From assembly GCA_937942105.1 (NCBI GenBank), contig CALDFS010000282.1, positions 1-12,487 of the forward strand: DNA of 12,487 nucleotides. The letters are read 5' to 3'. The notes under the pieces are model-generated. The model was given only the letters and a program-made list of their open reading frames with translations. It searched no databases and was not told where the DNA came from. Shown here piece after piece: positions 1 to 6,755 of the stretch (its first letter is position 1; each line of letters begins with the position of its first letter). A program made the position numbers and the translations under genes. Origin of the DNA: an uncultured Ruminococcus sp. Its GTDB lineage: Bacteria; Bacillota; Clostridia; Oscillospirales; Ruminococcaceae.

Positions 1-2
1 TA

Positions 3-431
3 CGCAATACGACAAGGTATGTGTCATACAAGGATTTAAGAGAGCTTATGGCGGACTTAAAGAGAGTTTATGCGGCAGTGGATGAGCAAACGGCTCTTTC
101 TGAGCTTGATAATTTCGATGAAAAATGGAGCGGCAAATATCCGAAGATAGCCGTATCTTGGCGCAGCAACTGGGCTAATCTGTCCACCTATTTCAAGTAT
201 CCCGAAGAGGTAAGAAAGCTGATTTATACAACAAACGCCATAGAAGGATTTAATCGGCAACTTCGAAAAGTCACCAAAAACAAAGGAGTATTCCCGACAG
301 ATGACAGTCTCATAAAAATGCTCTATCTTGCCATGATGGACATAACGAAAAAATGGACAGGCAAGCGCCGGGAATGGGGACAGATTCACTCGCAGCTTGA
401 GATATTCTTTGCGGACAGACTGCCTCAGTAG
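3..431 (+). CDS. IS256-family (Mutator-type) transposase, C-terminal part
   Basis: This is the C-terminal end of a DDE transposase that cuts and joins DNA at the ends of its own insertion sequence. The frame is open from the window edge and reads RNTTRYVSYKDLRELMADLK before continuing, so a GTG at 21 is internal rather than the true start. The stretch TTNAIEGFNRQLRK is a hallmark of IS256-family transposases, and its Glu (codon 243-245) is probably the third catalytic acidic residue. The two catalytic Asp residues would lie upstream of the window. A second family-typical stretch is KKWTGKRREWGQIHSQLEIFF near the C-terminus. The gene stops at TAG 429-431 with no frameshift in the visible part, so the copy could be functional. 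Family assignment is firm; completeness cannot be judged. Confidence 0.92.
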   Translation, partial: RNTTRYVSYKDLRELMADLKRVYAAVDEQTALSELDNFDEKWSGKYPKIAVSWRSNWANLSTYFKYPEEVRKLIYTTNAIEGFNRQLRKVTKNKGVFPTDDSLIKMLYLAMMDITKKWTGKRREWGQIHSQLEIFFADRLPQ

Positions 432-509
432 CATAAAACCCCGGTCACGTCAAGGGTAAAATGAACGGGCGTTTGCACGCCCGCCCTTGACATGCCCGTG
501 CTTTTATGC
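431..509 (+). repeat. Long nested hairpin after the IS256 transposase
   Basis: The arms at 431-456 and 484-509 are imperfect inverted repeats: GCATAAAA starts the left arm and TTTTATGC ends the right, and GTCAAGGG matches CCCTTGAC. Inside lies a perfect GC-rich hairpin, CGGGCG (466-471) with CGCCCG (478-483) around a TTTGCA loop. The left arm begins on the last base of the stop codon. The whole folds into one stem of roughly 80 nt in RNA or single-stranded DNA. It may end transcription of the transposase, block read-through into the element, or be a structured RNA. No function is proven. Confidence 0.75.
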
Positions 510-522
510 TATATATTAGCCA

Positions 523-555
523 TGGGATGAAACCCATAAAATGGATTTCATCCCA
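523..555 (+). repeat. Second hairpin in the IS256 tail
   Basis: TGGGATGAAACCCAT (523-537) pairs with ATGGATTTCATCCCA (541-555) around a three-base AAA loop, with a single mismatch. It lies between the transposase hairpin and the terminal repeat. No T run follows on the plus strand. On the minus strand it would sit downstream of the GH2 gene that ends at 672, where no other terminator is visible. Its role as a transcription barrier is inference. Confidence 0.6.
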
Positions 556-601
556 CGAGAAATTAATTAGATTATATTATCATTTTGGAGTTTGGTTTTG
601 G

Positions 602-627
602 GTTTACACAAAATCGTGGATAGAGCC
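602..627 (+). repeat. Probable right terminal inverted repeat of the IS256 element
   Basis: GTTTACACAAAATCGTGGA is close to the terminal repeat typical of IS256-family elements, in which a TTTACACAAAA core is followed by a short, less conserved outer end. It is placed as expected, about 170 bases after the transposase stop. The matching left end is outside the window, so the outer boundary is approximate. Confidence 0.65.
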
Positions 628-671
628 AATATCTCAAGCAAAAACTAATCTTTGATTTAGTCACATCCCGC

Positions 672-2126
672 TCATCGTTCTTCTGCTAAAATTATCCTTA
701 CCCTATCTACATTAATAAACGCATCGGACGAATTTTTATTTTTTCTTCCTGTAACAGTCACTGTTACCGTGTGCTCTCCCGCAGGGAGAACGCCTGAGCT
801 GTAAAGGACAACTGAGTCCCGGCGCTCAGCGGAATAGCAGTCTATTTCCGTTTCCTCACCATCCACCGAGACGGTCATGATTCCATGATTCGGAGCGATG
901 GAGCCATACCATATGAGCTCATCGCCTTCGAATTTGAAGGCCACAGTGTCGCCGGATGCTTTTGAGTAGTGATTATCGCCGTAATAGCATCCGCCCTGAG
1001 GACAGCTCTGCCAGCCTCTTCCGTTGTATTCAAACACATCTGCATCGCTGTCGTTTATGTCGATTGTTTTCAGAAACACAGGCTTTTCAGTGCCGGTGTT
1101 CTTGGGAGCGGCTATAGTTTTTTCTGTGAAGTCTTCGACCGTAATTTTGCAGCTTCCGGACTTTAGCCCGTCAGAAATCACCTCTGCTGTAAGCTTTCCG
1201 GGCTGATTATATAATGACTGCACCAAGAACGCCGCACTGCCGCCTTCAAGAGTGATTTCTTCTTCTCCGATGAATTTTCCGGAACCGGAAAGAGAAATTT
1301 TAACTCTATTATCTGCATACGGAACTGCATTTCCGTTTTTGTCAACGGCATAGATTTCAACGCTTGTAAAATCGGAACCGTCAGCGGTAAGGGTGGAAAA
1401 TTGCGGCTTTAATATTATCTGCACTGCTTCTCCGGGGATTTCTGCTGTATACTCAGCTGCCCTCTTTCCGCCTATATATCCTACTGCCCTTAGATTTCCT
1501 TCTGCAGGAACATCCTTAAACACAAACACCGGATGCGGAAGGTTCGGATAAACGTCCGGTTTTATTCTTCCGAGAGACTTTTTGCCAGCGAAAAGCTCCA
1601 CTTCCTCGCAGTTTGAATATATCGTGACGTCCGACGGCGAACTGCTTGTTCTATAATTTGCGATATAAACCATTGCCCCGTCTTCGGGATTTTTCTGTGA
1701 GCGATAGAACCATGAAGCCATCTTGGGTATACGGAAAATGCTGTAAAGCCCACTGTAGAACAGATTATCCGTACCGGTATAATTTACCTCGTTGTTATAG
1801 TCAAACATACTCCATGCGAATCCTCCGAGACATAGGTCATTCCCGAAGTAATAATTTACCGATTCCGCAAAGGAATTTGTGAACAGCAAAGCATCGGAAT
1901 CAGTGGCACTTGGGAATCCATGACCGCTGAACCAGTCCATTGAGTGTTCGGTAATTATAAACGGACTATGGCGCGGGGAATCAGGGTAGGTGTAATTAAC
2001 ACAGAATATATCCTCATTCTCTAAGAAATTACTGCCTTCATATGATTCCGTCCGCCTTACTCCGTGGGTCGGACGGGTCGGATCAAGCTCCTTGGCGATG
2101 CGGTTTGTTTCGGTATACAAATCGTC
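672..2126 (-). pseudogene. GH2 lipoprotein glycosidase, C-terminal part cut off by an in-frame TGA
   Basis: This is the second half of the GH2 enzyme whose first half lies at 2127-3467, in the same reading frame. Numbering the whole as 931 codons, it carries the rest of the TIM-barrel domain with ELDPTRPTHGVRR and the likely nucleophile Glu in PFIITEHS (about residue 507). A DUF4982-like beta domain with SNCEEVELFAGKKSLG (about 618-633) and an Ig-like domain with VDKNGNAVPYADNRV (about 708-722) follow. The end is a galactose-binding-like beta module (about 807-926) with GCYYGDNHYS, WYGSIAPNHGI and the closing INVDRVRI, a type of accessory domain often found on secreted glycosidases. The first possible start, TTG at 2118-2120, has no ribosome-binding site, so the half is unlikely to be made alone. 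It ends at TGA 672-674, with a TAA 15 bases further on. No terminator other than the IS hairpins is visible. Confidence 0.85.
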
Positions 2127-3467
2127 TCAGTCAAAGGATTCGTTTACCCTTGTTCCCCAGCTAAAAATCGAGGGGTGATTTCTGTCCCTGAGTATCATCT
2201 CACGGATGTTTTCTTTGTATACCTCCTGCCACTCCTCATCGCCAATAAACTGCCAGCCCGGAGCCTCCTCAAACACTATAAGACCTATTTCGTCACAGCG
2301 TTCTAAGAACGATGGGTCCTGAGGATAGTGTGAACAGCGCACGGCGTTAAATCCGGTGTCTTTAATCAGATCCGCGTCGGCTTGCTGCTGCCTGTTCGGG
2401 ACTGCTCTTCCTATCCATGGCCACTGCTCGTGACGGTTCACTCCTACAATTTTAATCTTTTCACCATTGAGATAAAGCCCGTCATCCTCAAAAGAAAACC
2501 AACGGAAGCCAAGCCGCGAAACAACGCTGTCGATTACACTTTCGCCATCGGAAAGAGTTGTTCTTACGGTATATAGATAAGGATCATCTGTAGACCACAG
2601 CTTTGGCGAAGAGATTTCCTCGCTTATCATTCGGAATTCAACCGTATCATCAGGCTTTACTGCTTTTTCTTCGGACATTACAGCAACTGCGTTTCCATCA
2701 GCGTCTAAGATAGTGGATGTGACGGTCAGAAGTTTTTCGGCGTCAAAGCAGTTTTTCACACTTACAACAGCGTCTGCCTTTCCTGAATCCAACGAAAGCT
2801 CCGGTGTGGTTATAAATACATCGTCGATATATGCAGGAGCAGTGATAATCATCCTAACATCCCTTACAATTCCGCCGAACAGACAGTAGTCTACCGATCC
2901 GCCTTCGGGAGGAATGCCGGGTTGGCGCTCAGAATCCACACGCACTGCCAGAACGTTGTTGCCTTCCTCTAAATATTCGGTAATATCTACCTTAAACCCG
3001 GTATATGCACCCTTGTGCGTACACACATACTTACCGTTAACATATACATCCGCAACGGTAGCTACGCCTTCAAATTCCAAAAACACCCGCTTTCCCGAGT
3101 ATTCCTTATCAAGTGAAAAATGCCGCCTGTACCATGAAACAAACCTGTAGGATTCAATCTGTTCCGCGAATCCGGGACCCTTATGCTCAGTTAAGAGCGT
3201 ATTTGCGTGGAGCAGGGCTGCCTCCTCAAAGCCGCTGTCATCAAATTCCGGCGACGCCGCATTTTTGTAGTCACCGGGCGAATACAGCCATTCTGTGTTG
3301 AAATTAATTACATCCCTTTTCATACATTCCACCTCAGTTTGATAAATTTCAGATGATTTTGATATCTTCCCCACATTGCTATCATCACTTTTTAGCTGAC
3401 ACCCGCTCAAAGCGGAGACTGCAAGTGAAAAAGCGATTGCCGCCGCGGAAAGAAAATGTTTTTTCAT
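2127..3467 (-). CDS. GH2 lipoprotein glycosidase (beta-galactosidase-like), N-terminal part ending at a premature TGA
   Basis: GH2 enzymes hydrolyse beta-linked sugars (beta-galactosides, -glucuronides, -mannosides) by a retaining mechanism. Residues 1-23 are a lipoprotein signal peptide with lipobox LSGC, so Cys23 would carry the lipid and the enzyme would sit outside the membrane. The GH2 sugar-binding domain (about 50-215) includes SWYRRHFSL, VYVNGK and LFGGIVRDV. The Ig-like domain (about 220-320) ends with SPKLWSTDDPYLY. The barrel begins with LNGEKIKIVGVNRHEQWP and runs to MILRDRNHPSIFSWGTRVNES, whose Glu443 is the expected acid/base. TGA at 2127-2129 falls four codons later, in the middle of the catalytic domain, so this fragment alone should be inactive. 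The ATG at 3465-3467 is chosen for its AGGAGG (3477-3482, spacing 8) and signal peptide. Beta-galactosidase is the likeliest activity; the substrate is not settled by sequence. Confidence 0.88.
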   Translation of the reverse strand: MKKHFLSAAAIAFSLAVSALSGCQLKSDDSNVGKISKSSEIYQTEVECMKRDVINFNTEWLYSPGDYKNAASPEFDDSGFEEAALLHANTLLTEHKGPGFAEQIESYRFVSWYRRHFSLDKEYSGKRVFLEFEGVATVADVYVNGKYVCTHKGAYTGFKVDITEYLEEGNNVLAVRVDSERQPGIPPEGGSVDYCLFGGIVRDVRMIITAPAYIDDVFITTPELSLDSGKADAVVSVKNCFDAEKLLTVTSTILDADGNAVAVMSEEKAVKPDDTVEFRMISEEISSPKLWSTDDPYLYTVRTTLSDGESVIDSVVSRLGFRWFSFEDDGLYLNGEKIKIVGVNRHEQWPWIGRAVPNRQQQADADLIKDTGFNAVRCSHYPQDPSFLERCDEIGLIVFEEAPGWQFIGDEEWQEVYKENIREMILRDRNHPSIFSWGTRVNESFD

Positions 3468-3476
3468 GCAGGTTTG

Positions 3477-3532
3477 CCTCCTACTTTATTTTGTTATATT
3501 AAAATTATACATTACAGAAAACTCAATATCAA
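3477..3532 (-). promoter_or_regulatory. Promoter and ribosome-binding site of the first GH2 gene
   Basis: On the minus strand TTGATA (3527-3532) lies 17 bp from TATAAT (3504-3509), close to the sigma-70/sigmaA consensus. AGGAGG (3477-3482) lies 8-9 bases ahead of the ATG. The promoter is divergent from that of the neighbouring AraC gene within about 160 bases. The paired YTGCAA sites found upstream of the second GH2 gene are absent here. Confidence 0.7.
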
Positions 3533-3575
3533 TCAAATAAATTTAATATTTATATGTCTATTTTAAGATCATATA

Positions 3576-3620
3576 TTGACGCCGCACCGCGGTGATGGTA
3601 TACTGCTTTTGGGAAGGAGG
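3576..3620 (+). promoter_or_regulatory. Promoter, palindrome and ribosome-binding site of the first AraC gene
   Basis: TTGACG (3576-3581) and TATACT (3599-3604) are separated by exactly 17 bp. The spacer contains a perfect 10-bp palindrome, CACCGCGGTG (3585-3594), a possible operator. AAGGAGG (3614-3620) lies six bases ahead of ATG 3627 and decides that start over an upstream in-frame ATG at 3576, which overlaps the -35 box. Confidence 0.75.
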
Positions 3621-3626
3621 ACAATT

Positions 3627-4471
3627 ATGAATAAATTTTTCTTTTCAGTGTCGGATGAATACCGTGAGAAGCTGTCATACGGCTTTGCAGGTGTTGGGTG
3701 TTATTACGAGCAGGAGCACGTCAAACGTCCGGGGGCAGTGAGGATACGGAATGGATATATCCGTTCTATCAGTGGATTCAGTGCCGCAAGGGTTCCGGAG
3801 AGCTTTGGCTTGACGGAAAAAAGTACACTGTTGGTGTGGGACAAGGGATGCTTCTATTCCCGAACGAACCTCACGAATATATGGCGGTGAGCGATAGTTG
3901 GGAGGTTGACTGGGTTATATTTGAGGGCAGAAGCGTCGAAGAATTTATACGCGGGGTTATGAAGGCAGAATGCTCCGGGGTATACTCCGTAACCTCACCG
4001 CACGCAGTTTCTGAGCATATAGTCAGGCTTTACGACACGGCAGTCTCGGAAAATCCGATGAAATACATACTCGCTTCGGGAATAGTCTATGAAATACTTT
4101 TGAATATTTACATTTACGCCTTTAACAAGCAGTCATCATCTCTGGCGAACAAGGCAAACAGACTGATGCCTGTCTTTAACTATATTAACAGTCACTACAA
4201 AGAACCCATCCCTCTTGAAACACTGGCTAACACAATAACGGTGACTCCACAGCATCTATGCCATATCTTTAAGAATCTTACGGGCAGAACGGTAACGGAA
4301 TACATAAACAGCGTAAGAATAGGCAAAAGCAAGGAACTGCTTTTGAGTGGCAGAAACCTTTTGATAAAAGAAATAGCCGCAGAGTGCGGCTTTACTGACG
4401 TGAGCTATTTTTGTGAAACCTTCAGAAAGTCGGAAGGAATATCGCCGGCAGTATTCCGCGAGAGAGGGTAG
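3627..4471 (+). pseudogene. AraC-family regulator with a one-base frameshift (AraC-1)
   Basis: This is a cupin-type AraC regulator, normally a sugar-responsive activator of adjacent glycosidase genes. The first 36 codons read MNKFFFSVSDEYREKL and on to EQEHVKRP. The frame then has to shift by -1 at a run of five G (3731-3735) to continue as GGSEDTEWIYPFYQWIQ. One extra G would restore a protein of about 281 residues, normal for the family. The cupin domain includes GSGELWLDGKKY and LLFPNEPHEY. The C-terminal double helix-turn-helix (about the last 100 residues) includes IPLETLANTITVTPQHLCHIF and EIAAECGFTDVSYFCETFRK. As written, translation from the real start leaves the frame at the G run and terminates before the DNA-binding domain. 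It is divergent from the first GH2 gene, its probable target. Sequencing error, true mutation and slippage at the G run cannot be told apart here. Confidence 0.85.
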
Positions 4472-4944
4472 GCTTGTGATTGCACCTGCGTTGCCGGTCG
4501 ATAAGAGTGTGATACGGTATCCCAAGCTGTGCGGCTGATTTCTTATACTTATTTCCCATTAAAAAGTGTCTGTAGAATCGCCGCAAAACCCATCATACAG
4601 CGGTTTAGTGGCGATTATACAGTTACACTTTTATGGAAAATTAGTATTACTGCCTATCTCGCCCAAAAAACGGATCGTCTCTTCTTGAACTCTTTGCTGT
4701 GAATCGACATTTCTTTTCCTGATTTTCTATTTTCTTTATAATATCAGCTTTTAGGGCGATTATCGACTGTTATTGCAGCATAACAGCTCAAAGTATGAAT
4801 TACAAGGAAGTATTGCTGCGATTTTGGAATAATACTAAAGCTCTTGACAATATCATCACAAAATCATATTTCGAGGTATTTTTCATTGCTGCCATTTTAG
4901 TTTGTTGGCGCGCTATATTGTGCAGTTTAAATCTGCAGATTGCA
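4472..4944. other. Non-coding stretch after AraC-1
   Basis: I find no supportable gene here. The stretch contains the 80-base hairpin at 4557-4636 and otherwise AT-rich sequence. A 74-codon frame from ATG 4795 has no ribosome-binding site and runs through the terminator at 4945-4975. A short open stretch on the minus strand around 4655-4775 lacks a start and resembles no family I know. Confidence 0.5.
4557..4636. repeat. 80-base imperfect inverted repeat (MITE- or hairpin-like)
   Basis: The outer arms CCAT and AAAAGTGT pair with ACACTTTT and ATGG. The stem continues as CTGTAGAATCGCC against GGCGATTATACAG with one mismatch and a two-base bulge, then AAACC (4586-4590) against GGTTT (4602-4606). 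The loop is CATCATACAGC. It begins 86 bases after the AraC-1 stop codon. A short non-autonomous element, an IS scar or a 3' structure are all possible. No flanking target duplication is evident. Confidence 0.55.
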
Positions 4945-4975
4945 AAAAGGAAGCCGCAGATTGCAGCTTCCTTTT
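4945..4975 (-). terminator. Bidirectional intrinsic terminator downstream of the solute-binding protein gene
   Basis: AAAAGGAAGC (4945-4954) pairs perfectly with GCTTCCTTTT (4966-4975) around an 11-base loop. The A run on the left and T run on the right give a U tract in both directions. It lies about 115 bases beyond the stop of the gene at 5092-6528, with no gene between them. A near-identical copy is at 10827-10860. Confidence 0.75.
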
Positions 4976-5024
4976 GTCATACTGATATCGCAATAGCTGT
5001 GTTGTCTTTACCGGAGTGAATAAT

Positions 5025-5064
5025 CATGAGCATATCAACCGGTGCAGTTGACAGGCTGCTCATG
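5025..5064. repeat. Compound hairpin just after the solute-binding protein gene
   Basis: CATGAGCA (5025-5032) pairs with TGCTCATG (5057-5064), and inside it TCAAC (5035-5039) pairs with GTTGA (5047-5051). It lies 28 bases past the stop codon of the minus-strand gene and lacks a U tract, so it is more likely a 3'-end structure than a terminator. The function is unknown. Confidence 0.4.
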
Positions 5065-5091
5065 CAACCCTTTATATAATTAATGTGAAGG

Positions 5092-6528
5092 TTACCTGCC
5101 CTCAATATATTCGTCTATCAAAGCGTTTTGCTCTTCAAGGTAATAGTCAAATGTTTCACGGTAGTTTTCCTTAAGCTGTGCCCAGGTAGACTGATTAAGC
5201 TTGCCGCCGTCGCGAAGCTTACCATAAGTGGAATCCAACTCAGATGTAAGATTACCGTTATAGTACATCTGAACATTGCTTTTTGCAATCTCATAGCAGG
5301 TGTCATACATTGCAAGCATCTCGTCTGTCCAAAGATAAGTTTCCTTAAGTTGCTGACGGTCAATATCTACAACAGTCGGGTCAACAATCTTAAATCTTTC
5401 ACAGGATGCCAAAAGCGCAACCCCTTCCGGGTTCTCGGCGCCGGAAACGATCATATAGCCGGTGGGAATAGACGTGAGATAATACTTGCCGTCGCCGTTT
5501 TCATATCTGGGCAAAGGAACGAACATAAGCTCGTTATTTTCAATATCTCCCCATACTGCACTGATTTCGTCAACAGGACCGGTGAATTCCGAAGCTTCAA
5601 CTATATAGAACAGGGTTAAGCCTGTCTTAACACCGTCACCTGTAATATCACTGCGGTTATTTGCTTTGTGAACGGAGTAATATGTACAGCTGTTTTTACT
5701 CAGCTCATAAATCAAATTGTTGGCGATTTCAAGAATCGGGCTGTCAAGGTTAGAATAATAATTGCCGTTTTCGTCCATTTTAATTAGCTTTTCACCTGAT
5801 GCCTGCTGCAAGAATGCGTCGTGCCAGCCGTAGCCATCAAGAGCAAACCGCTCCTCATCGGGATCGGAGAATTCAGCACACATTTCATAGAATACGTCCC
5901 AGGTCCATTCGTCGTTTGCATAAAGCTCTGCGGGATCATCAAAGCCCCATTCGTCCATAACTCTTCTGTTATAAGGAATAACGTGTCGGAACGTAACGTC
6001 GGTTACGATACCGAAGTGAACATCGCCCAATGCGAAGAATTCACCAGCCTGAGCCATGTCCTGCCAGAGAGGGTCATTATAGTCGATCCATTCGTCAACA
6101 GGCTGGAATGTTCCTTTAATGCAAGCCATCGGGAACGTAGCGCTCGAGGATGTACCTGCCGGGAAGCAATCCGGGGGAGTGCCGCCCAAAATAAGGTTTG
6201 CAAGCTCGTCGTATCTTGAAAAATAATCGATTTCAACCCACTTAATCTCACAGCCATAATTTTCTTTGAAGGTGAAATAACCTGTATTTACGATTTCATC
6301 TTCATCGTAGTTCTGAAGATTGTCGTACCAAGAACACCATTTAACCACTGTGCCTGCTGCGGTAGTGGTTTCTGCATCGGGAAGCTTGATACCTGCGGCG
6401 GCAAGAATTGCTTCGGAATCTTCTGTTGAAAGTGTAAGCTTAATGACCTGACGCTTGTTGGATTTTCCACATCCGACTAATGCAAAAATCATGATCAATG
6501 CCAATAATAATGAAATAGTTTTTTTCAT
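5092..6528 (-). CDS. Extracellular sugar-type solute-binding lipoprotein (ABC importer family 1 style)
   Basis: The product should capture a sugar or oligosaccharide outside the membrane and hand it to an ABC importer. Residues 1-20 form a lipoprotein signal peptide, MKKTISLLLALIMIFALVGC, with Cys20 as the lipid anchor. Family-typical segments are VKWCSWYDNLQNYDEDE near residue 65, then YDELANLILGGTPPDCFP, the stretch around VDEWIDYNDPLW, and YANDEWTWDVFYEMCAEF. The 478-residue length is normal. The ATG at 6526-6528 follows a modest AAGGGA (6537-6542). It is transcribed alone and ends in a gap with a terminator; no permease or ATPase gene is in the window, so it must share membrane partners encoded elsewhere or act as a sensor. 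Its promoter matches that of the second GH2 gene. The substrate cannot be named; a beta-galactoside or related oligosaccharide is inferred only from context. Confidence 0.88.
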   Translation of the reverse strand: MKKTISLLLALIMIFALVGCGKSNKRQVIKLTLSTEDSEAILAAAGIKLPDAETTTAAGTVVKWCSWYDNLQNYDEDEIVNTGYFTFKENYGCEIKWVEIDYFSRYDELANLILGGTPPDCFPAGTSSSATFPMACIKGTFQPVDEWIDYNDPLWQDMAQAGEFFALGDVHFGIVTDVTFRHVIPYNRRVMDEWGFDDPAELYANDEWTWDVFYEMCAEFSDPDEERFALDGYGWHDAFLQQASGEKLIKMDENGNYYSNLDSPILEIANNLIYELSKNSCTYYSVHKANNRSDITGDGVKTGLTLFYIVEASEFTGPVDEISAVWGDIENNELMFVPLPRYENGDGKYYLTSIPTGYMIVSGAENPEGVALLASCERFKIVDPTVVDIDRQQLKETYLWTDEMLAMYDTCYEIAKSNVQMYYNGNLTSELDSTYGKLRDGGKLNQSTWAQLKENYRETFDYYLEEQNALIDEYIEGR

Positions 6529-6564
6529 AACACCATCCCTTTTGATTATTGTATTTTGAATGTA

Positions 6565-6634
6565 ATACTGATTTCAGCCTGAAACGAAAGCAGACCATGC
6601 ATTGCTTGGAAGCTTTTCAGACTGAAATTAGTAT
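6565..6634. promoter_or_regulatory. Pair of TTTCAGNCTGAAA palindromes (putative operator)
   Basis: TTTCAGCCTGAAA (6572-6584) and TTTCAGACTGAAA (6615-6627) are each perfect 13-bp palindromes, with centres 43 bp apart, about four helical turns. Each lies within a 20-bp arm (6565-6584 and 6615-6634), and the two arms are inverted repeats of each other with two mismatches. The right copy covers the expected transcription start of the solute-binding protein gene, next to its -10 box, which suits a repressor acting by looping. I found no other copy in the window, and the binding protein is unknown. Confidence 0.6.
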
Positions 6635-6684
6635 AACATATCTCTTTTCAATCATCATTGCAGTTCTTCTAATTTTTATTGCAA
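6630..6684 (-). promoter_or_regulatory. Promoter of the solute-binding protein gene with paired activator sites
   Basis: On the minus strand an extended -10, TGTTATACT (6630-6638), has no good -35. CTGCAA (6658-6663) overlaps the -35 position, 22 nt upstream of the -10 box, and TTGCAA (6679-6684) lies exactly 21 bp further upstream. Spacing and orientation match the second GH2 promoter (7647-7701). Direct repeats 21 bp apart, the nearer one on the -35, are a known layout of AraC-family activator sites. That AraC-2 binds them is inference. Confidence 0.65.
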
Positions 6685-6700
6685 CTTTTTAGCATAAATA

Positions 6701-6729
6701 TTGTGTCAAAGCTGTCTTTGTGGTATAAT
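6701..6729 (+). promoter_or_regulatory. Promoter of the AraC-2 gene
   Basis: TTGTGT (6701-6706) lies 17 bp from TATAAT (6724-6729), which is preceded by TGG, giving an extended -10. The spacer holds a small inverted repeat, CAAAG (6707-6711) with CTTTG (6716-6720). The paired YTGCAA sites of the divergent gene lie just upstream and could also affect this promoter. Confidence 0.7.
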
Positions 6730-6755
6730 TATAAAAAAGATAAGAGGTGTAGATA

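Larger units (their letters stand above)
1..627 (+). mobile_element. IS256-family insertion sequence, right-hand part
   Basis: The stretch holds the 3' part of an IS256-type transposase gene, a non-coding tail with two hairpins, and a terminal sequence (TTTACACAAAATCGTGGA, from 603) resembling the right inverted repeat of IS256-family elements. The left part lies outside the window, so inverted-repeat matching and the target-site duplication cannot be checked. The element ends about 45 bases beyond the 3' end of the GH2 gene on the opposite strand, so it may have landed just downstream of it. The exact outer boundary (about 625-627) is uncertain. Confidence 0.85.

Noticed and set aside
2118..2129. 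Genetic code in which TGA encodes an amino acid
   Set aside because: Only one internal TGA is seen, Trp is written TGG in every gene, and the same GH2 gene also terminates at TGA.
4655..4775. Short open stretch on the minus strand with a basic C-terminus (KKCRFTAKSSRRDDPFFGRD)
   Set aside because: It has no start codon with a Shine-Dalgarno sequence and no recognised family; it might be a gene remnant, but that is not supportable.
4795..5019. 74-codon open frame on the plus strand
   Set aside because: It has no ribosome-binding site and no recognisable family, and it reads straight through the terminator hairpin at 4945-4975.
5128..5619. 163-codon frame on the plus strand opposite the solute-binding protein gene
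   Set aside because: It is antisense to a clear gene with a signal peptide and family motifs, and it has no family features of its own.
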